From assembly GCA_907163375.1 (NCBI GenBank), contig CAJQUW010009248.1:1-64000 (forward strand): DNA of 64,000 bases, read 5' to 3'. The stretch's first letter is position 1. Each line of letters starts with the position of its first letter. This DNA is from Prostheceraeus crozeri. Its lineage: Eukaryota > Platyhelminthes > Polycladida > Euryleptidae. Under the pieces are notes generated by a model, which made no database searches, was not told the DNA's origin, and worked only from the letters and a program-made list of their open reading frames with translations. This document shows, piece after piece, positions 55,270-64,000 of the stretch. A program made the translations under genes and the position numbers.

Positions 55270-56530
55270 ACTTTCTGCATGTTTTTGAATTCCTTCATAA
55301 TCCACCAATTAGCATTTTTAATAACTCGTTGCATAAACCGACAACTTCAAAAGCTGCTTTGAGGGATGAAATTACGAGAATGTCTGGAACATAATATTCG
55401 CACACTGTTACTCATAAAGTTCCAAATGTGTGCTAGAAACAGTGTAATCCTGAACCTGAGTACTACTAACTGCGACTAAGAAATAAGTACCAGAATCTAG
55501 TACTACTTGAGTTCGAAAATATTAGTGCTGATTTTAGAACATTTTGGGTTCGAAAGCATAGTGCTTAATTTTCTACTCATTTTTGAACTTATTTAATGAG
55601 TTGCATGGGACTAGCACCTGTACTATGTCGAAAAATGCCATACGGCATATCTAACCCGCTATATCACATGCGCACATCCATCAAAGAACTGCTTTGACAA
55701 TTGCCAACAAATACATTTGGATCAATAAAATATGCAAAAGAATCTAGGCGCAATCGGTGAAGTGGGCAAGCATTGGAAAGACTAAAAGCACTGTCGGAGA
55801 TTATGGAAAACGTTGGTGGGACTTAAAGCACAGTCAGTAAAGATGCTTTTTTTAGTCTTAGGTTCATAAAGAGTAAATCCATTTCGTTACACCCACTTCG
55901 GCAGTAAAACGTCATTTCCGGTTGTGAGCACTCGCTACCTGAAATAGAAGCGACCCGAGTGACGATTGCGGTAGAGGAACTATGAGTAGCTGTGCTGACT
56001 AGCTGACTGACGACGTCCTTCCCTCAGTCGCTATTCAGATAGCGTGCGCCGCACCAGCTGCAAGCTGACTCACTGAATGCAGCCTCGTGTCGAGTCATTG
56101 ATTGATAATGATATTTCATCATATTAGCACTTCTGTGAATTTAAGCTCGGTAACTCTAGTACTCTTCTGCTTATTGCTTAGATTCAAAGTTAAATAGGAA
56201 TTTTTGATTTACAGTGTGTGCTTTCATCACATTGTAAGCCAACACCTCCTAAAACGAACTCAATTATCTCCTAAAGCAAGACGCTATCCGCACGCAACTA
56301 ATGAATAAATCCACAAATTGTCTTTGGAGGCTACCGGAATCGATTTTTTTAATGCTACATAGTGCATTTTGAGCAGTGCATATGTTGTGTATAGTTATGT
56401 TGTGCTGATTCAATTTATGTTTTTCATAAATAAATAACCTTTTTATGAAATGCAAACAGCCTTTAGGCCATTTAGTAGGCTATACTCCTATATAAGAGAA
56501 CTTTGATAGTGTAACATATTTTGAATAATT
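55270..56530. other. Intergenic, nothing recognised
   Basis: No gene. Words such as AGTACTAC and TTAGTGCT recur at 55460-55640, without a clear repeat unit. Confidence 0.35.
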
Positions 56531-57019
56531 AGGCCTGTTCAAAAAGTTTTGCAACAAAGATTTGAAGAGAGTGACCGAGTGATTCTAATCAGTCTGGTGT
56601 GACTTAATGGATGTCTATGACTATCTAAATGAGATTGGTTCATTTTCTTCAACTTCTAGCAATTGTAATAACCTGTCTAAATGCAGTTCAACCTAGTCTC
56701 CCTCAACTGAGTTGAGCTCGATTTCGGCATTTTAACTGTTTTGACAATGTTCTACTTCAGACACAAATGACCATGGAACTGAAGAGAGAACACTTTCGGG
56801 CCACGATTCTCTATGATTTCAAAAGTGAACTTCAACAGCAAATGAGCGTGGATAGGCTTTTGGAGACGAAGCCCTTCAAGAGTGACTGTTTTTCGTAGGT
56901 TCAACGAATTCAAACGCGCCCGAGCGTCTCTTGAAAACGATGCTCGAAGCGGACGTCCATCAGATGCAAGTACTGAGGAACAAGCAGAGTTGGTGCGCTC
57001 TTACGTCGTAAGCCTTCAT

Positions 57020-59896
57020 AAAGCCTATCGATAGCAAGTTGTGTGACAGTCGTGCGTTCTCTTTGCTCTGTGGTCTTTGGTATTTGTGCGTGGATCTTCT
57101 CACTTTGGTGGGCCTGTGCTTCGATTTTTGGTTCTACCGATTAGTCGAGGAGCTCTCAGTGTCCCTGTGGACTTGCTTTTCTTTGTTGGCGTAGTCGTGC
57201 AGGTGTTTTTTTCGTTTTTTGTCGGCTGCGCGTCGTTGTGTGAATTGCGTTCACGGTCACATTGATATTCTCTGTAAGAACAACGGATTCCCGCAGTGTC
57301 CCTCTGTGCTAATTTTAGCACTTGTGTCTTTCTCCGATAGCTTTGCGCCTTCGTCATCATCACATTGCCAGTGTGTTTGGTCACTGCTTGTTGAAGAGCT
57401 GGTATTGTCAGCTCTATTGAATCAGCTGTTATCAAGGCTGTCATCTACCAAGACCCACGCCGGACAACTGACAATGACCGGAGAACTGACATTGGAAAGA
57501 AGCTATTTATCGCTACTGTATATGTGCCCCAGATTCCAAATTACCGGTTCTTCAGCAGTTTGAAACATCCATTGAGAGGGTGCATGGTATCATGAAGAAT
57601 CAAGATTTAATTTTAGTGCTAGGTGACTTCAACATGTCTGATGCTTCCTGGTGTACTTGTTCGGATAATACGTACGCTCGTTGCAACAACCATGATTCGG
57701 TCTCCCAAAAGACGTCGTATATTCTGGACGTAATCAATAATAATGAGTTGCGTCAACACAATACATTGCCTACATCCAATGAGAAGCCTTTGAATCTAGT
57801 TTTGACTAATGATTTGAAAGTCATTGTCAATACTTGTGAAAATCCTTGCTCATCAACTCACAGTGCTCTTGAATGTCAAGTCTCCTTGCGCAATAAAACC
57901 GCATGTCCCACAGTCGTCAGAACTACATTTAATTTCAAAAAAACCGATTTCAGGGTAATCAATACACTTCTGTCTCTTCTGTGCTGGAGCAGCCTGGCTG
58001 ATTTCGGCAGCGTAAATGAGTCTTTGTCATATTTTTATGATCTCATTTTTGCGGTGATAGCTGACTGTGTTCCCACTGTTAAATACCGCGCGTCGAAGTT
58101 TCCTACATGGTATGATGGTCATCTCACAGCCCTGGTGAAAGAAAAAGAAAGAGCACATAAAAGTTACGTGAAAACTGGTTACAATAAAAACTCTGATGAA
58201 TATGCTTCATTTTGCCGATAAAGATGTGAAGTTAGAAGTATGTAGAAATCTCGTCGTTGTTCATACATAAAAGAGATCAGTGAGGACATCAAATTGAATC
58301 CGAAAAGATTTTGGACTTTTGTCAAGTCTCAGAAAGAGCAGTTTTCCATTCCGAACACTATAACATACAAGAACACTGAACACACTTCCATTCGTGAGAT
58401 AGCGAAAGCTTTTTGCGATTGCTTTGAATCTGTGTTTTTGATTAGCGCCCGTTCTGAAATATCATTGTGTGAATATCGCAATGTTTCTCAGTTCAAACTT
58501 CCAACCGTAACATATCGTGAAATTAGGGACGAACTGTTAAAGCTAGATGTGAATACATCGAGTGGTTTTGATAATGTCCCGGCGGTCTTCTTGAAAAACT
58601 CTGCGGATCAACTGTGTTATCCTCTAGCTACTATCTTTAATCTTTCCATTTCGAAATCTGAGTTCCCTTCATTGCTTAAATGTAACAACATCATTCCTAT
58701 CTACAAGCGCCAAGGTAAAAAACATTGTGTTGAATCTTATAGGCCTATTTGTATTCAGCCTATAATTAGCAAGATTTTTGAACGTATTGTTAATAAACAT
58801 CTACATGTACCGTTACATCTCCAGCAACTAATTTGTGATCAGCAGCATGGCTTCTTTGCTAAGCGATCTACTTCATCCAATCTGCTATGCTACTAAGATT
58901 TTATAACATCGGCTTTGGACGAAAGTTGTCATGTTTATGCGGTCTATACCGATTTTCAGAAAGCCTTCGATACCGTGTCTCATAATCATTTGCTACTCAA
59001 AATGCAAAACAACTTTGGCATTACGGGTCGGGACCTCGAATGGTTCCGTAGCTACCGATCTGATTGGTATCAGCGAGTTGTTTTGCAAGGTATTGAATCG
59101 GATTGGTCACAGATCAAGTCTGGCGTCCCACAGGGTTCTATCCTTGGACCATCCCTTTTTATCATGTATGTAAATGACATTTCTCAGTGCATAACTTCGA
59201 GTAATTGTTTATTGTTCGCAGAAGATGTCAGAATTTTTAGAAAAATTTCATGTGTCGCCGATTGTCTCGAGTTTCAGCTTGATATTCAATCCCTGGCTGT
59301 ATGGTGCAAGAAATGGCTCATGAAATTGAATATCAAAAAGTGTTTTTTTATGAATTTTCCGCTACGACGCACTCGCAATATTATATATGATTACACTCTC
59401 GACAGTGTCGCAAGTAAAAGATCTCGGTGTATATTTTACCTCTAAATTGAATTTTTCTTTACATGTGAATACAGTTGTTAGGAAGGCTTTTCGCATGTTA
59501 GGTTTTACTCGTAGGATTTTGAGACCTTTTTGCGATGTTGATACCATGAAACCGTTTATAATGCTCATGTTAGGTCTCATCTTGACTATTGTTTGAGTAT
59601 TTAGTCCTCAAGCCAAATACTTAATCCAGAAGATAGAGCGCGTGCGAAAGAAATTTGTCAAACAATTATATTTATTCGCAAGTTGAAGTATGATAATGAT
59701 AACTATTTGCAGTTGTGTGAAACTTTTTATTTGACAACCCTAGAAGCCAGGCGCCAGAAAACTGACTGAAAGTATTTTGATCATACGTTTTATCTATCTT
59801 TTATCGCCTTTATCCTAATGTTTGTCATATTTTTCGTCATAATGACTGTAATTGGCGCCAGCTGTTGTCATTTATTGAATAAATACAAATACAAAA
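57020..59896 (+). mobile_element. LINE (Jockey/CR1/L2-like), damaged
   Basis: Inserted in the mariner gene. 57030-57470 is probably its 5' region, with no domain I recognise. 57510-58220 holds the back part of the AP endonuclease (LFIATVYVP; LILVLGDFNMSDASW); the front part is missing. The reverse transcriptase runs from 58290 to about 59600. The 3' end is ATTGAATAAATACAAATACA near 59875-59895. Target duplications are not obvious. Confidence 0.85.
57510..59780 (+). pseudogene. LINE ORF2 remnant: endonuclease and reverse transcriptase
   Basis: Endonuclease tail (GDFNMSDASW), then connector (FPTWYDGHLTALVKEKERAH) to a stop at 58219. It resumes at 58294 with LNPKRFWTFVKSQ, LDVNTSSGFDNVPAVFLKNS, NIIPIYKR and SYRPICIQPIISKIFERIV, with a stop at 58894. 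The core follows: VYTDFQKAFDTVSHN, SGVPQGSILGPSLFIMYVND and LLFAEDVRIF. The last should be FADD, so one of the two catalytic Asp residues is Glu. A frameshift near 59420 leads to VKDLGVYFTSKLNFSLHV and a decayed C-terminal end. No RNase H is seen. It is not functional. Confidence 0.85.
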
Positions 59897-60314
59897 GCGA
59901 TGCACGTGTTATCGTGGCTCATTTGGTTCACGAGACAAATTTATCGACTGGCAGCATTCATTCGATTCTTCATGACCGGCTACGCCTCCGGAACATTTCT
60001 GCAAGATGGATACCGCACCTACTGACCCAAGAACAAAAGCATGCTCGAATGCAATGGTGTCGTCAGATAATGCGTCGTTTCAACGGTAGCCAGTTGAATG
60101 AGACCAAGGAATTTATCACAGGGGCCTTCGATCCTGAAACCAAGCAGCAGTTTGCAAAAAAATAATGGCTACATTTGTGGTGGCTATGAGTGGTCACGTT
60201 TTGACGATTTTGATTGTTTGAACGATGATAAATATAATACAAATTCATTTCAAAATATCGCCAGTTTAAGGGCTGCGCACTTGATAGATGGGATTTTCCA
60301 TTGATTATGAATTT

Positions 60315-61310
60315 CATCTGGCATCTATTTCATCATCATTTAAATGAAGTTGTTTCACTCATACTACAGGGTACCCGGCATCTTGCACCACAACTTTGAA
60401 AAAGTTTATTTCGGTGCCTCAACTGTGTGATTGAAGCGATAAAGCATCTCACATAAAAATTCTTGAATTCTTAAGTGTTAACCCTCGAATTTGTCGCTTT
60501 CACTCACACAGAGAGATCAAAGAAATGTATTATGAACGGCAATGTATCGTCGAATTTAATTTCCGTTGCTTGATCTTCGAATTTCTCATTCCAATTAAAT
60601 TTACAACCTAAATACTGCAGGCTAGCCTTTTATGATAAACTAAATGCTAGTTGGATTTTAAGAAGAAGGAAGAATAAATGAATATTCTACTTTATATAGA
60701 ACCTATCGAATTGCTAATTTAACAAACATCAAATCCTCAAGGCTGTCATGACACTGAGAATCTGTAAAATGCCATCATTCCTTTTGCATTACAATCATGA
60801 TCTCTCAATTCCGTGGAAATTTCCTCAAAACTGCAGAAATTTGCATATCTCACATTCGGTAACAATACCCAATTGTATTCACCTCGAGTTCATTTAATAA
60901 AATCGAAAGTGTATACACATTGGGGATTTAATAAATATGGAGTTACCACTCTACCTAATATACTTACTCTATGAACCGACGTTTAGGTCGGGAGAGTGGC
61001 ACTGAATGTGGCAATCGGCGACCAGCAAATCTGCTAGGTATATGTCCATGTACTAGCGGAGCGTGAAGCACTTTTAAAGCCTTTTGCTATCTTCACTCTT
61101 CTAAACTGGACACGCATTCGCATTTACAGGTAGCAGCACATATTATTCCATGGCATCTTTTCCGGATTTTCCCTAATGTTGATGATGATGAAGTTGTCAT
61201 TCCGACCATCAGCGGACAATTATACTCAATCATGCCAAGAATCATTTAACCGTAGATCTGAATGAGATCCGGCTTAAGTCTCGAAGGAATCTTAAGAACA
61301 GTCTTCAGTA
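60315..61310. other. Intergenic, nothing recognised
   Basis: AT-rich; no gene, transposase or clear repeat seen. Confidence 0.35.
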
Positions 61311-61317
61311 GATTCAT

Positions 61318-62733
61318 TCACTTTGATGCTCTCTTTGCTATCATGAAATTGACTTCCAATTTGTATCCTTTTCGAAAATACTCCAAGAATGTTATCAGAA
61401 TCAGAAGTGGGAATAGTAAGCGGCTGTACTTGTCGTCAGATTCGATAAGCACAATCTTGGTTTTGTTGTCATTTTTGTCACACCACTCACGAACATTGCG
61501 TACTTCGGCATTAACATTTATATCGACGTCATCAGAGTCCGAAAACTTGAAGACTATCGGCATATTTGTCCATTTCGGAGGAAGGTAATAACGTGTTGGG
61601 CAGGCTTACACAGAAGAGGCGAGGAGATAGAACCGACCACTTAGGCCGGAGTCACACAGAGTCAGCCAAAAGTCATCAGCCATCATAAGTCATTTTGACA
61701 ATATTTTTTCTTGACAGATAATACAAGAAGGCAGAAGAAGAAAATTTATCATACTTTTGTAATTTTTGTAAATGAACAAAATATTAGCTTAAAGAATAAC
61801 GTGCTATATCAGAACCTTGGCTCTATAGAAAATCATCATCCAAGGATTCTCAACCGAGTGATGGCTTGTGACTTAAGACTGATGGCTTGTTCTGTATGCC
61901 ATCTCTCATTGAAGCTTATGTCTTGGAACTCACATTGCGGCTTATGGTTTATCGTGTGTGCCTCCGGCCTTGGAGACTCCTGATGTAACTGAATTTTTCA
62001 TAATCAGAGTGCCTTCAGACAGACGCACGCGTTCAAATCTCTTTGAAAAATAGTCATTGCGCCATTTGACAAAACAATTCGATAATTTGGCGGACGATGA
62101 TTGGCGGATCTTCACGCGAGCTTCGGTGATTGATGGACATTGCCATCTCAAACGCTTATCAATACCATCTCGGCTGATCTTCAGGATAAATGATCTTACA
62201 CCATCGCTTCCAGGAGATTTAAGGGTGTTCAAATCACTCAACAGTTCATTAACTACCCGAACTTCGACATTTACTATTCAGCATTCTTCAGAGGGATTGA
62301 CGAAATCTTGACTGAGATTTGATGTAAATGAAGAAAATGCGCTGAGAAAGTGTCATTGATGGCATTCGCAGCATCGATAGCGCTTGAAAATTGATTGATT
62401 AGCTTCATCAGACATGAGGAACTTTGTTTGTTTGGTTGAATTAGTTCCCTTTGCAACTTTCCATGCGGAAGTTGTTTTGATTACCACCCAATTCTCCTCT
62501 GCTATTATTATTTCATTTTTCAGCTGCCGTCTATAGTGATCGCAAATTTCAAAATTTCCATATCTAAGTGAGGTGAACTTTTTGTTTATCATAGACTTGA
62601 TTATCGGTGTGATCCAAGGGTAATCAGATTCGCATATAAAGGCATGCGAAAAAGGAAAAACATTCATCACTTCCTTGATGATTTTCTCAAACAGGTAGCA
62701 TTTGTTATCCAAATACATATCACTCCAATACAT
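61318..62733 (-). mobile_element. Decayed LINE fragment (reverse transcriptase)
   Basis: On the - strand: 62733-62353 has the connector before the reverse transcriptase (DYPWITPIIKSMINKKFTSL, DHYRRQLKNEIIIAEENW). 62456-62274 continues in another frame (AANAINDTFSAHFL). 62241-61942 has LNTLKSPGSDGV, then after a gap KWRNDYFSKRFERVRL and SGVSKAGGTH where active elements have SGVPQGG.LGP. 61563-61318 recalls the FADD region (VREWCDKND, NKTKIVLIES). Several frameshifts and internal deletions. It is unlike the LINE at 57020-59896 in sequence, so it belongs to another family. Confidence 0.75.
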
Positions 62734-62749
62734 TCGATGCCAAAGAAAA

Positions 62750-64000
62750 ATATTTGATTGGTTCAGGATCGGAATGCATCGACGTACGGTACTTTGTAGT
62801 TAAAAGTTTACTGAAATGACTAAGTTAATTTGAATTGACCCATAACTACACTGAAACGATACTCATTTATATATCTCGAGCATGATTGTATTATTCATTT
62901 TATGAATTAAAATGTATTATCATTTCGAATTGATTCCTAGCTTAATTTGAATTTTTACGGGATGCACATTGTTTATAGTTGTAAACTTATTGATTATCTG
63001 TAAAATGCTCTGGACTTCCGTGTAATATAATCGAAATCAATATTGTAAGTTTCACAATTAAATGTCATTATCCTACTACTTATCACGCAGTAATGAATAC
63101 CATACAACGTAAGAGCGATGTATATCAACAAAATGCCTCAAATCATCATATTCTGAATTTAAAATTCGTTTTGATGTTGTAATTCAATTTTCATGTACAC
63201 TATGTCATGAGAAACCTAATTTTTCATACATAGAGATTAAATTGGCATGTACATGTATGTCACTTCCCTTAGTGTCGCTAGCTTTGGCCAGTAGTCCTCA
63301 CGAATACAATTGAACATGATCAATATTGGCTGTAGGGTGGTCTTACCGACATCCTTTTTATAATGCAAAGAGTACATGATTCTTTGAATGGACGAAAATA
63401 AACAGTCTGTTTCAAATTATTGCTAACATCTCTGAAAATTCAGTTAATTATCAATATTTTAATATCAGTTGATCTTAACGAATCAAAAGTTATAATTTCA
63501 ATTTGCTGTCCCAGTTCCATTACACTTGTGAATAAAAAAACACCACATTTCAGCAAGTTACAATGTTTTTTCGATGAAATTACAAAAGAAATTGCAAATT
63601 TTTCCTTAAAAGCTCGTCATTCATGGCAGTTAATCTGTCAAATAGGGTGACAGATTTGATTTACCGCAGAAAAATAGACCTACAAATCTGTTGGATTACA
63701 ATATAATTTGAGCGATATTTTTAGAAAAATCTTGCTTTTCCTCATTCACGGTACAGCTTAATAGTCTGTTATTGAGTGACCACTCATATATTGATAAAGT
63801 TAAACCACAATTCCTTTTGTGACCTTTTCATTTTGATATGCTTAACTGTCTATGAAATAGGGCCTATGCGGCTAGGAAACATCATTTTTGAGACTGTCAC
63901 ATTTATGGAATGACGAAGAATTCATGGAATGAAGGTGTCCATATCCTGCAGAAAGTACCTCAAATAATTCGCCATGTATGCTTCGTATTGTCATGTGCAT
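62750..64000. other. Intergenic, nothing recognised
   Basis: AT-rich end of the window with no supported gene or repeat. Confidence 0.35.

Larger units (their letters stand above)
56770..60165 (+). pseudogene. mariner transposase, split and lacking the catalytic centre
   Basis: First part (56770-57013): MELKREHFRATILYDFKSEL, a frameshift near 56868, then VFRRFNEFKRARASLENDAR and SGRPSDASTEEQAELVRS. A LINE follows. The second part (59897-60165) resumes at DARVIVAHLVHETNLSTGSI with HSILHDRLRLRN, HARMQWCRQIM and FITGAFDPETKQQF. Relatives read ITGDETW....DPETK there, so a short deletion has removed the first catalytic Asp. Nothing after QQFAKK is recognisable. Confidence 0.85.
56532..60170 (+). 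mobile_element. mariner element split by a LINE insertion
   Basis: The likely left terminus is CTGTTCAAAAAGTTTTGCAA near 56537, a common mariner end. The transposase starts at about 56770, is cut at about 57015 and resumes at about 59897. The right terminus was not found, so the 3' side is probably lost. Confidence 0.8.

Noticed and set aside
57100-57444. 114-residue - strand frame rich in Thr and Lys
   Set aside because: Antisense to the 5' part of the LINE; no motif and no splice partners.

Overview
The window is AT-rich, gene-poor DNA with long GT-AG introns and many DNA transposons, LINEs, SINE-like and foldback repeats. This fits an invertebrate animal genome. I cannot name the phylum from sequence alone. 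Exon joins were inferred by reading splice sites and codon phase by eye; no transcript or database support was available.

Two host genes can be assembled, facing each other. On the + strand, 13663-29630, a seven-exon gene encodes a secreted 282-residue CAP-superfamily (SCP/TAPS, CRISP-like) protein with a signal peptide, a CAP domain whose usual active-site residues are mostly replaced, a Cys-rich hinge, a phase 1-1 EGF-like exon and an acidic tail. On the - strand, 53873 down to about 37046, a gene encodes a signal peptide and two C-type-lectin-like domains, each split over three exons with consistent phases, probably followed by a transmembrane exon. Neither lectin domain shows the classical EPN/QPD or WND calcium and sugar-binding motifs. 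Both look like extracellular proteins, perhaps for immunity or adhesion, but that role is inference.

Most of the rest is mobile DNA. 1-5300 holds duplicated and low-complexity sequence, then a tandem array built on poly-G tracts and a large imperfect palindrome. 5806-6729 is a broken piggyBac. 8742-12027 holds two adjacent Tc1-type elements, the second with an intact transposase. The introns of the CAP gene carry MITEs, SINE-like copies, a foldback element, a LINE tail and a 29-bp perfect hairpin. 30046-33464 is a DD41D mariner-type element interrupted by a Tc1 copy. Inside the lectin gene lie a Penelope-like fragment, a TA-flanked 992-bp element, an intact Tc1 copy (47252-48904) and an 895-bp foldback with two 392-bp arms. 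54321-55245 is a TTAA-flanked piggyBac derivative. 56532-60170 is a mariner transposase gene split by a LINE, and 61318-62733 is another decayed LINE. I saw no rRNA, canonical tRNA, CRISPR array, operon or prokaryotic gene.
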